Assembly (NCBI GenBank): GCA_023653785.1
Contig: JAMKCH010014179.1
Span: forward strand, 19,363-83,362
Direction of reading: 5' to 3'
From: Ophioderma brevispina
Taxonomy: Eukaryota > Echinodermata > Ophiuroidea > Amphilepidida > Ophiodermatidae
Length of the DNA stretch: 64,000 nucleotides
How positions within the stretch are numbered: the first letter of the stretch is position 1; each line of letters begins with the position of its first letter. The notes beneath the pieces were generated by a model, which made no database searches, had not been told where the DNA came from, and worked only from the letters and a program-made list of their open reading frames with translations. Below, one piece after another: positions 23,871-34,443 of this stretch. The translations under genes were made by a program, and so were the position numbers.

Positions 23871-24864
23871 TAAACGAAAACGGGTTATGTGGGTCAAATC
23901 AATTATTTATTTTGTTGAACCAGGGGAAATAGGCTGAATCGTGAGTTGAAAATTGTTGAAGGGGCAAAACCAAAAGGTTCTATATAGATAGAGAGGATAA
24001 AAAGGTACGTAATCTTTAGAAATCACCGTCTCGCATGTTTGCCGACCACAAAGAAAACCTAGAGTCCCAACAATAGAAAGCAATGGCTCCTCCGCTTCTT
24101 CCACATACGTGGTGCCGCTTTGCATACAATAATCGGTAGTTAGTGATACAAATTTGAGGTAGGTGTTTAGAGGTGGCCAGGTTTGTAATAAAAGTGCACC
24201 TGGATCATTGGCTCAGATACTCTTTTTTATCAGACGTTAGTCTGTATTTGGAATTGGTCTACTTTTGAAAAATCCAAAAAAATGTGCCGGACAGAAAGAA
24301 AGTAAGTGTGCAACGATATTGGGGGTAGGTATGCCTTTGGCATTGTGTAAAAAAAAATGGACTTCTGTTCACGGTTTGTGGAATAGAGGAAGCGGTGTTT
24401 GTGTTTGGCGCTATAAAATGGATATGTTATGTGTGGAAGTCTTCTCCGGGCCGAAAGGCTTGTTTGGTTTTTTGTTGAAGAAAAAGGTGGGAATTTTTGA
24501 CGATTTGTGAGGCAAGTAGTTTCATCAAGGAAATGAAGTACATCCAGAGACTTGCCAATGTTGAATAGCATGTTCCTAAATGGGGGGTTATCATATTGGG
24601 AAAACAATAATGAGTTGTGCTCGGAGAAAGAGGAGTGTGTGAATAAAATATAAACTTATTGGGAATCTGACGGCATTTGGGGATGATTTTTAACATATTA
24701 GGGGGTGGGCCCAAGGGGAAAAAAAAAAACAATTTTGGTTTTTGGATGTATTGCGGACGAAGAATAAAGGTGTTGTTTTTTTTAATTGACCGAATGTACC
24801 TTTTTTGCAAGATGGTTTCAACTTGCTTTGTGGACTAAGAATGTTGAGAATCAATGAAACAATC

Positions 24865-25215
24865 CATACCATAATACATTGTGTCAAATTATCCAAAATA
24901 ATGGTGGTATAAAATAGGTAAACGTCACCAATTTGTACATGCAGGTATGAGGTCTCATCTATGGTGTTATGGGATATGGTGAAATCTCTAATCTCATAAG
25001 ATTACCACCTAATTTGTGGCCTTAATGCTTTGCAGAACAATCCAGTCATGAAATCCAAATCCAATCATACATTGTGTGAAATGTGTGAAATTATCCCGGT
25101 ATACCACAAGGATATATAGGCGAATTAACATATGTGATCATCAAGGTCAATATTGGTTTGTGGGATATGGTGACAATGCATTATAATCATGTTGTATTTG
25201 GCCACTAAGTGCTTG
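24865..25215 (+). repeat. Diverged two-copy tandem duplication (~195 bp)
   Basis: ATAATACATTGTGTCAAATTATCC...GGGATATGGTGA...GCTT at 24865-25030 reappears as ATCATACATTGTGTGAAA...GGGATATGGTGA...GCTT at 25065-25215. The copies are well diverged. Confidence 0.5.
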
Positions 25216-25599
25216 CATCCATGGGGCTCACTGCTATGCATGGGACACTATACTAATTTATTGTCATATTTGACAATGTTTTTTCTTGCTAACTAATATA
25301 TCAAATAAAATATTTTGCCGTATGCTGTGGATAGAGTCGTTTATGCCAAAAAACAATTTGTAAATGAGAAATATAAAAAAATCAGTCAAATTTGATATCT
25401 TAAAACATGACATGTTGTTCAATATAGTTTTTAGGTATATGGAATACTATGTACATGTAGATTGAAAGTGGGCGTAAGAATCAGAGAAAGTGAGGGAGGG
25501 GAGAAGGGCACTCAATTTTTTGGGTTACGGATTTGTGTGGCCCCCGACTTCCAAACTTAAGAGCTTGGGAACTGATTTGTCTTGTAATAGGGCCCTTAG

Positions 25600-25910
25600 A
25601 ATTAGGGCACGTGTTTGGTTCCAGTGGATTGAGCACTCGCCCGCAATCCAAAGGTCGGGGTCGAGTCCCACTGCGGCCAACGTGTTGTGCCCTTGAGTAA
25701 GGCACTTACCTTAATTACTCCTCTCCACCCCCTGGGTATAACTGGGTACCAGCTTATTCAATAATGGGAAAGTCGTAACAGACTCGCTTGTGCGGGAGGA
25801 GTGGCGAAACCCCCCACAGCAACTAATACGCGGGTCTGGCCCAAACGCTAAGGAAAGAGAGATGGGCATCCGCGCACGAGCTGCTCGGCACGAGACTTTA
25901 CTTTTAGAAT
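25600..25910 (+). mobile_element. tRNA-derived SINE
   Basis: A tRNA-like head includes GTGGATTGAGCACTCGC (A-box position) and GGTCGGGGTCGAGTCCCACT (B box GGTCGAGTCCC). It is followed by the tail GTGCCCTTGAGTAAGGCACT, TACCTTAATTACTCCTC and TGGGTACCAGC, a phrase common in SINEs of marine invertebrates. It is transcribed by RNA polymerase III when active. The A box is degenerate and the element looks old. Confidence 0.75.
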
Positions 25911-26269
25911 TAGAAAAAAAAACTGTACACAAGCCTTTGCGGGAAAAATTTCTTAAAATTATGCAAAGTAGATACTTAATGATATTTTACACCCAAAATC
26001 TAATCAGGTTGAGAACTCATAACCTGCTTCTTTTCCACCAAGTTACATATCGTAGCCCTTATGGAACTCAAGATAAAGTGTACCACAATGGTTGACATTT
26101 TCTGGCAATATTGACCTTTTTCACCTTGATTCCCTTTGCCTACCACCTGACCACAGACCCAGGGGCAGGACCCTGAGGGGATGAATTACATGGTGAGTAG
26201 GGGTATTCCCTCCTACAATATACCAGTTTGGCTCCTCTAGCTCATCAGAAAAAAGATATCCCCAAATGT

Positions 26270-26375
26270 TACAGGGTTAACATTTTTATCACGGACATTA
26301 CGGACGGACACACGGACGGACGAAATACAGGACGGAGCCCCATTTATAGTCCCTCCGAATTCGTTCGGCGGGGAT
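26270..26375 (+). repeat. Interspersed repeat with ACGGACGG units
   Basis: A short array of ACGGACGGACAC-like units is followed by CCCTCCGAATTCGTTCGGCG. The ending TTCGTTCGGCGGGGATAAAAA resembles the end of a dispersed invertebrate repeat. The family is not identified. Confidence 0.45.
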
Positions 26376-28258
26376 AAAAAAATGGAGGAAACTAGGAGGC
26401 TTTTTGAAACTAAAAAATTTGGCTCAAATTCAGCGGAGGAAAAAAAGGAGAGTCAGAGTATGAGAGGGAGAGGGCGAATGACGTTGGGGGGGGGGGGAGG
26501 GGTCACTCTGGGTAGGGATGTGTGTGCCCGACTTTTGACCTTAGGGATGGGAACTGATTTTTGCGTTTTTAAATGGGGGCCTTAGAATGTGGATTGGAGG
26601 AAATAGCAGAGATGGCAGACTTTAGAACTCAACTTCGGCTCAAATTAAGCTTCTGAGGAAAACGATTTCACCAAAAGGGGACCTCAAGAACTAAAATTAG
26701 GCCTGTAACGAGCTGGAAGTATTAGTAACCTCAGTGCTGGGTTGTGTAGAGGACATGAAATGGGGGTTATTCGGCAAAGAGACCCTGGGGTGGGTGTTTG
26801 GAAGGAGAAACAGGGGATAGTTGGGGGAGTGGACCTGGGGTTATTGGGAAGAGAAAATATGGGGTTAATTCAGAAAAAGATCTGATGTCTGGAACGGAGA
26901 CCATGAGAATTTGGGAATTGGCCATATTGGGGTGGGGGTTAGGTTAGTTGTGAAGGCACCTGTGTAGATGAGAATTTTAGTTACTGGAGAAGTGAGCGCG
27001 GTGAGCTGGGAAGGGGCCTCAGAGAGCGACAGATCAAAAGGGGATGGTGTATTTGAAAAGGGACATTGTGGCAGTTAGGAACTTAGCACTGGGGAGGTCA
27101 TTAAAATGAGACTTCAGTTTGCAAAGGGCCGGGGGGATTTAAACAGGGGCCTATAGGTAGGTGACCAAATTTTCAAACAATAAGGTCACGTCTGATAAGG
27201 TCCCGTACGGAAACTCCTAACAAAACCCCCTGGTCACGAATCGCGAAAGCCGAGGCGAGAACCGCGAAATTCTAGTTCTCATAATGGCAATTGCGCACGC
27301 CTGAGGTGAAAGAAAGATTGTCTTCTTTGAGGCGGTTAATTTAAATCAAGAAGACTGACGTGTCATTTCATTCGTTGTGTGGCCATGGGTTAGACAAAAT
27401 TAACCACCCAATAGAACCAAACATCCAACAACTGTATTTTGGCGGATTGTTTGTAGCGACTTGACATTATGTGGTTATACAAGCACCCAAACTAATAATT
27501 ATTCGTGCAATATTCAAAAAGTCAGCGCCCAGCAAGGAAGATGGTTTTTTTGAATGCGTTTTTCACCCCCTTGGGCCAAAACTTTGGGAAAGAAATGCAA
27601 TGTCACAAATACAAGATGACAAAATTACACAAATTTGCTGAGCACGGAATTGCATAGCTTTTCATAGATCTCCAAGAGGAGGGTGGCCAACAACGCGTGG
27701 ACCAAGCGATGTAATTCTGTTCTAAGCTGCCAGAGAAAGAAAAATCGGGAACTGCTGTACCCGAACCGTATGCTAAGGTTACCAACTCTCGAAAACCGTG
27801 TTCAGCAACGTATATTCCCTTTTCCCGATATATGATGGATAAAACAGATACATGATGAAAGCGTCCACTGGTGAAGGTTTGTATGTCGCTACTGTGCCGT
27901 CCGTTATCGCATAACAAGTATTCTATATATCCCATATGCACTGGCGCGAATTTAAAATCGCGCATGGTCAGCAAAATCTCTTTAATTCATTTTATTTTAT
28001 GGTAGTATAATTCCTTTTTTTCTATGAAACCATCGATATGTGTTCAATAATTATTGTTAGCGTATATTATAAAAATTATTCGTAGTACAGGTTCTGTAAT
28101 TCCACAAGTTCAAATCAATAATCTCCGAAGGAAACGGAAAGGAATGGCCTACCTGGAGCTATTGCTTTGCAGACAAAGGATGGAGTTGGAGAGAGCGAGC
28201 CAACTAAAGATTGAAAGACTACGCACAGGATATGTGATGCAGCAAAGCAAGAGCGCCA
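26376..28258. other. No gene recognised; purine-rich patch
   Basis: 26440-27130 is GA-rich with GGGG runs. The minus-strand frame 27603-27974 (123 codons) is the longest non-repeat frame in this part, but it has no recognised domain or splice context. Confidence 0.5.
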
Positions 28259-28823
28259 TTAAAGCAAATTAGCACATTTTTAAGAGCGGCCCCCAATCTT
28301 CAAAAATTTGATATGTTTGCAGAATTATGTTGAACTTGTCTACGAAACTATACCTCCAAACGAGAAGTAAAAAACGTGTATTTATCATAAAATAAGCCGA
28401 GTGTAAGTAAAATTGGGGTCTCCCAGAGTGGACTTAACGGCGGAGCCGGAAGCGGCAATTGCTACGTTTACGTCCGTCCATGAGGAAAATGTGCCACATC
28501 AAGAAAATAACCTCTAACTTGACTTGCCTGAACCAATAACAACAAACTAATGGATGAGCGTTTAGATATATACATGGCGCTATTTCACGGTATTTTTCAC
28601 AGTGGAAGGCTCGTTTCCAGAAGCCGGTTTGAATATATCGGGGATCTCGATATTAATTATTCTAATTACAAAATCCTCCGTTTTGCGACACATAGACATT
28701 TGCGAGCTTAAACCATTCACAGGTTGTGTACGAGCCGTTATCAATGCAAACCGTGTAAAGAATCTCAAAATTTTTGAAAAATTGAGGGCCCGATCTTCAA
28801 AACAATTGCTAATATTACTTTAA
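28259..28823. mobile_element. TTAA-flanked MITE, copy 1
   Basis: A 565-bp element bounded by TTAA on both sides, with imperfect inverted ends (TTAAAGCAAATTAGCAC... and ...GCTAATATTACTTTAA) that extend inward over about 90 bases. The internal GATATTAATTATTCTAATTA and ACGTCCGTCCATGA segments match 58590-59125 in inverted orientation. TTAA targets are typical of piggyBac- and Kolobok-mobilised elements. No transposase lies within it. Confidence 0.8.
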
Positions 28824-31056
28824 TTTGGTGGAAGCTTCAGATTTTCTCTTGAGGGACTTTAATTTGCATGTTGCCGAATCAATTGAAGGCCCAGAAATAC
28901 AATTGTGTTGTTGACAACTGTTTTATCGGGTGCCAAGGGGGGAACTAATGTTTTACAGATAGATGAAAATTTTGACAAAAGTGAATACATTACAAAGGAC
29001 TATTTGAATCCTGTTATATGGACCTCCATTTCTGTTATTAAAATATTAATTTGATTTTCAATTCTATTTGAGAAAGATTTCTCACGGGAAAAGTACTTTG
29101 TTTATGATTAAAAAGAGAGCAGGGGATTCCCAAGTGCTATATTGAGCTCACACCTGTTAGATAGATTGCACAATAGGGGAAATGGGAGTTCCCCAAGATG
29201 TAAACTAAGTCAACTTGTTTAAGCTTTAAGATCTGGGGATTCCCCATGAAGTTATAAATGTGAAATGATGCAATTCAGATGATGTAAATTTTGTGAAATC
29301 TGATTTGACAGTGCTAGGTTATGTTTATGCATGATGATGATGTAATGATTATTGTTAGAAACGGGAATCTAGCTGTGAGAAGTTAAATACTTGTGACTGA
29401 AAGACTGAGGGGCCAGCAGTAGTAACCAGGAAGCTATACAATATGGTTATTTATAGCTAGTTTTAATCTACAATAGTGGTAGATTTGAGCTTTACATATT
29501 GCCAGGATTTATATAATATTGGATGCCGCCGGAGCTTGATAGCTAAAGTGTCTGCTGTCGTCTTTTAAGCCAGAAAAAGCTCAGTTTTGGAATAAAAAAG
29601 ATGATCCCAGTTGTTGGTCCTATTATGAGAACATTAGCGACAGGCAGACTATGGTGGTAGAATACCCTGTAGTGTATTGCAGAAGGGACTTAGTGTCGGC
29701 GAGGAAACTGCGTCGTTTCTTGAATGTGGACAAAATTCCTTTCAACACTCAAAGATTCGCACCATGGAATACACCCGTGGATATTTATGTGAACTATGCG
29801 CTCTCATTTTGGACGTCTTCGCTTGAGGACATATCATCGTTGACTACAACACTTTCAACACAGTGCACGAATGAACTCTTAAGTATCCTATCTTAATATT
29901 GTGTGTAATATTAATATATGTAATATTTTTGGACCTACCCAAATTCTTGAACCAAACCGATTTTAAAAATCATTAAATCTGGTTTATATCAAATTCAGAT
30001 CACATTGTGCACAAGGCTCATTATTTGTGTTTGAAAGGTTATTTCTAACTTTGACGTTCCGAGACAGCATGACAAACCCCCCAGCAAACATGGAAATCAA
30101 CACAATATATTGGGTTACTGATTGGTTCCAACATTACCATTCTAAAAAACGTTGAGAGGTTTCGCTAAAGGCAGGAGAGCAAGAGGCCCCATTGGCCAGC
30201 GTTATTCAATGTAATATTGGCCATTTTGCTTTAGACCAAGCAAATTTGAAAATCTTGTGGGTGAAGCGGCGAGAAGACGAAAGGCTGACTGGATATCGTT
30301 TGGACATGAGGCCCCTTTTCCAATACGGACAATCATGTAAGGGCGTCATCAAACTTGCATAATGTCGCTTGTCAAAAACATCTTTATGAGTACCTTCAGG
30401 GTATGACACATGTTGTATTAGGCCTAAAATTTCCCTTTTTCAGCCTTCGGTATAATACCAATAGGCGATACAATCAAAATGGTGCAATGCCATTTGCAAA
30501 TGGACCTAATTCAACATCTTTAGTGATTTTATCCAGGAGTTGCAAGGTTTTGGGGTGTATAATAATTATAAATTAGGGCTGGTTTTTGATATTAGCGGTA
30601 TCGGTTTGCGCAGGGCTAGAGAGCGCATAGCTCGGTAGCCATGGGGCGTATGTCTAAGGGTATTATGTTTGAGTAGAGAATAATTTGGAAAGGGAAGGTT
30701 CTGGAGTTTTGAGTTATGCGCCGGTAATTACAGAAGCATTGATTTGATGTGAAATTTTAATAGCAGTGGCGATAAAAACAGTGGCAACGGACGTACTGAT
30801 TATTACACTGCGTAGGCCTATTATTGATGGCTGTAGCATTAATTGACCAATTTGAGTGGTGTTAGTAAATCATGATAATTTAGGAAAATATTATTGACTT
30901 CAAAATTCCGTCGGGGTAGTGGATTTATTAACCCGCTGTAAGATAGTTGATAATTCAATAACGGTCATTTAGATATAAATATTCGTGACCAGGCCTGGCT
31001 TAGCTTTAAGTCAAGTCTGTGTGTGACCGTTCGAATGCGTAAGAGGGCATCATTAA
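28824..31056. other. No recognised gene; one unexplained frame
   Basis: Mostly AT-rich non-coding sequence. It includes the unassigned frame 29567-29896, listed separately. Confidence 0.5.
29567..29896 (+). CDS. Unassigned open frame, possible terminal exon
   Basis: The frame is open from about 29554 and reads KPEKAQFWNKKDDPSCWSYY, then a Met at 29651 (MVVEYPVVYCRRDLVSARKL), and ends TNELLSILS before TAA at 29894. CTTTTAAG just upstream could be a splice acceptor. The amino-acid mix (Trp, Tyr, Cys, charged residues) is more protein-like than that of the surrounding frames. I do not recognise the family, and there is no partner exon. A chance frame or an old transposon piece is equally possible. 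Confidence 0.2.
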   Translation, partial: KPEKAQFWNKKDDPSCWSYYENISDRQTMVVEYPVVYCRRDLVSARKLRRFLNVDKIPFNTQRFAPWNTPVDIYVNYALSFWTSSLEDISSLTTTLSTQCTNELLSILS

Positions 31057-31424
31057 CACTGTTTTTATAAAAAATTCCGTTAATCTACGGAAATTTCTGG
31101 CAGCAGTTTACCAGTCATTTTTGGGGTTAAATTTTTACAGAAATTTCTTTCAATTATTAACGGACAATTTTGACAGTTCATTTTACAGAAAATTTGTCTC
31201 ATATTACGGAAAAAAATGTGTATTTAACAGGAATTTTCCGTAATTTAAAACGTACGGAACCAAAAAAAATCCGGGAAATTTTTGCTGCCAGGGAAATTTT
31301 TGAAATATTTCCGTTAATTAACATTTTTTATGTTTTTTGGTTTTTATTCTTATGGTTTCTAAAAACAGATTTTCCGAAATTACGGAAAATCTGTTTTCTT
31401 AATTACCGGACATTTTTAACAGTG
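31057..31424. mobile_element. MITE with CACTGTT ends
   Basis: It begins CACTGTTTTTATAAAAAATT, CCGTTAATCT and ends AATTACCGGACATTTTTAAC, AGTG, giving inverted ends of about 30 bases. The interior is packed with TTACGGAAA/TTTCCGTAA palindromic pieces. It is 368 bp and non-coding; the frame 31170-31433 is spurious. Confidence 0.7.
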
Positions 31425-33710
31425 TACCGTTAGGTCTTTGATAAAGACCAGCACTCGGGTTACGTCGAATGTTGATGCCGATTTTAATTCAACGTTGCTG
31501 TTAAGGTGGCATGTCCTATCCCAACTGTACAGAACCCATGTATGGCTCCAACATCTGATCGATTACGCTGTGTGAAACGGAGATACAGGAATGCTTCTGC
31601 TTTGCGATGTAGTTAATATAAACGAGTAACGAGATGAATAGTTTGTTGTCACGTGTCAGGTACCGGGTCACGTGTCAGGTATCTTGTATCAGTGGCCTCT
31701 TCGGGGGCGACCGAATATATAAAATCGACTATGTTAAATAATCAAGGTCTGTACATGACCCTCTGCCCAAAGTGCATATTTTTTTCAAAAGACCCGTTTA
31801 TATGTCTAAACAGTACAAAAATTTACCTTTTCCATACTAATTCAAAAACGACGTACGATGACGATAATCGGTGTTTTTTCAATGTTAGGGGATACGTAAC
31901 GAGATCATTTGTACCTGACATGGGTCACCCGAAGCAAAAAATAAAACCAATTCAATGCCGTGACGTCATCAAATCTGTATTTTTTCCAAATATTGCTGGT
32001 ATGCCCATAATAAAATTCCTTTTTAGATTAACATCTGTATATTGTTCTTTAATAATATATTCAATTGTACCCGCATGAATGTGAAAAAGATGGGTCCTAA
32101 GTCTGCAAACTGAAACCATTGTCAAGCCCGGCCTCTAAAGACCCTTACCGTGGACTGTATGTGCAGACGGATCCCCGTTTTCGTTTTCAGGGGCTTACAA
32201 GCCACTTAGTGGCGCGGCTGCGAGTGGTTATGCGTCAAGAGCCGCAATAGGATTTTTCACAACTGATTTCAAATTGCAACAATCCTCTATCGATTCTCTC
32301 CCTCGCGTAGCCTAATTTAAAGGCACGCCCCTAGAAAGCCACAGCCATTAGATATTACATATGTCCAAAACCTAACCTAGAGAATATATGACACAAGGCA
32401 GCCCAGTGATTTTGCACTTTTGAATCAGCTCTTCATAGGCAAACTATTTGAGTTTGAAACTAGGACGTTACCCGTTTGCCCGTGTTCGCCAAATTGTACG
32501 GAAATCCTAATGTGGTTTTTTTTTTCTTTCAACTAGATTTCATCAACAATGAATTTGTAAATTACAGTGAGTGAAAAAACTTCCCAACTCTAAACCCATC
32601 CACGGTGAGAAGATATGTGAGGTTTTCAAGAAGGTGATAAGTAGTAGTAGGATGTAGTAGCCAGTAGTAGTTAGCAGTAGCAGGAACAGTAGCAGTAGTA
32701 AGTAACAGTTGCGAACCAGATTTTTCAGGGGGGGAGCGGGACGGGACAAAGGGGGGGGGGGGCATATTTCCTCGGGGGGAAAGCATATGTTAAAAATTGT
32801 TAGTATAGTATATTCCTTATGTTGTTTTCATGTAAATTAGCATGTTGTGCTTGAAATTCCACTTAATTTTCAGAGGGGGGAAAGGGGGGAGATTCCCCAC
32901 AATGGGGAAGCTGACCCCTGGTACCCACTGAGGAGTAGTAGTAGTAGTAGCAACAGTAGTAGTATTAGTAGTAGTAGTAGTAGTTTGTTTCAAAACACCC
33001 CTACGTACTGAATTATCATTATCGCCAAGGAACGAAGCTATTTGTAATCGTAACGAAAAAAAAAACAACAGGGATTTTTTTTTTTTTTAAAAAAAAAAAC
33101 CAAAACAAAAACAAACCAAAGCAGACCTAGCATTTGCTCTCTGTTGAAAGTAGAACTATTAAGGGTTTCGGGGAAAAAAATTGAGGAATAAGTCGTCTTG
33201 ATTTGATTAAAGTTAATAGAAACTATTGACGTAACTAATACCACTTACGCACTTTGAAACTGAAGAAATTTTCGAATTCGAATGTTTTTAAATATTTCAT
33301 CTTGTCACTTTGGTAACATTCTGCTTCGTAGTAGTTTGCATTTAAGAAAGAGCATACAGTATAGTCAAAGAAAACGTTCATATGACCGTACAATTGAGTA
33401 TAATATATTATACACAATTTTTTTTTGCTGAAATGATAGATTAGGGTGTGTAGAATAAAAATCTGCCGGGTGCCACCTGGGCATCCTTGGGCATTTGAGA
33501 AATCCAAGATGGCGTCGCCATAAATGATAATTATCTGTTCAACCCTATATTATCAAACTACGGAGTTAATAAAAATACTATAGGATCCAGTGAACAAGTG
33601 CATGGCACTTGTAACATTAAGTCATACTTTTACTCCAATAATTTTAAAATATGCCATATAACAGCAAATACCTGCGATAAAAAGAGACATTAAATTATGT
33701 TGTTAGACAC
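31425..33710. other. No gene recognised; AGT/TAG microsatellites and G runs
   Basis: (AGT)n patches lie at 32640-32705 and 32932-32985, flanking a G-run segment (32728-32900). The plus-strand frame 31653-32078 (141 codons) has no recognised motif. A poly-T/poly-A patch lies at 33055-33110. Confidence 0.55.
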
Positions 33711-34218
33711 AATAAATGTATTTCTGATACTCTTTAAAGTTGTAACATGACGTAAATCAATATGCCAGCCAAAAACGTGAATATCTGCAAAACATACTTT
33801 ACACAATTTTATAAGTATTACAGCCTTCAAATTGAAATCAATGTCTCAATGACATTAGAAATGTACCTTTGATTCTAACCAATGTACAACATACATTTCA
33901 ATTTGTTTTAAATGCGCCAAAATCGAAATAAAACTAATATGGTGCAAAGTTGTCCAAATACCATAGGAATTACATTTTTTTTCACATAATATTGCACTCA
34001 ATTTATAATTTGACCCATTTTTATTTATCGGGATTACCTGATATCACTTGGTTACGATCATATGTACATTTCTAATTCTTTCATTGACACAATAATTTAT
34101 ACTTGAAGGTAATATTTAGAAATTTGTGTCAAGTATTTTTTTGAAGATATTCACGTTTTTGGCTTCCATATTGATTGACGTCATGTTACAACTTTAAAAG
34201 TATCATAAATACATTTTA
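33711..34218. mobile_element. MITE with ~75-bp inverted ends, 84 bp upstream of an ALDH exon
   Basis: The left arm (33711-33786) and right arm (34144-34218) share TAAAGTTGTAACATGACGT, ATCAATATG and GCCAAAAACGTGAATATCT as inverted repeats with few mismatches. The element is 508 bp with no coding content. It ends 84 bases before the exon starting at 34303, so it lies in the 3' end of the preceding intron. Confidence 0.85.
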
Positions 34219-34302
34219 CGGTCAGGTCATAACTTGGATTATATCTCTCCGACTAGTATGTCATCCATTGCATCACATTTTGTACTGTTAATATCCTCTT
34301 AG

Positions 34303-34443
34303 ATTGATATCAACATGGCTGTCGCAGCAGCACAAGAAGCTTTTAAACTTGGATCACCATGGCGACGGATGGATGCTTCTGAGAGAGGGCGTCTACTTTA
34401 TAAATTGGCGGATCATATAAGTAGAGATTCAGAATACATCTGC
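34303..34443 (+). CDS. ALDH exon A (intact)
   Basis: Frame 1 reads [47 protein letters not shown] without a break. The acceptor is CCTCTTAG and the donor is GTGAGT. The 141-base length equals that of the matching exon 3 of vertebrate ALDH1A genes as I recall it. It encodes the N-terminal helical segment before the coenzyme fold and ends in phase 0, joining Q-L-E-T in the next exon. Confidence 0.9.

Noticed and set aside
24230..24896. Minus-strand frames with weak resemblance to the C-terminal region of L1/Tx1 ORF2
   Set aside because: No conserved Cys/His or RT motif could be fixed; the similarity may reflect pyrimidine-rich composition.
27603..27974. Minus-strand frame of 123 codons
   Set aside because: Composition is plausible, but there is no family resemblance or splice evidence; a chance frame is more likely.
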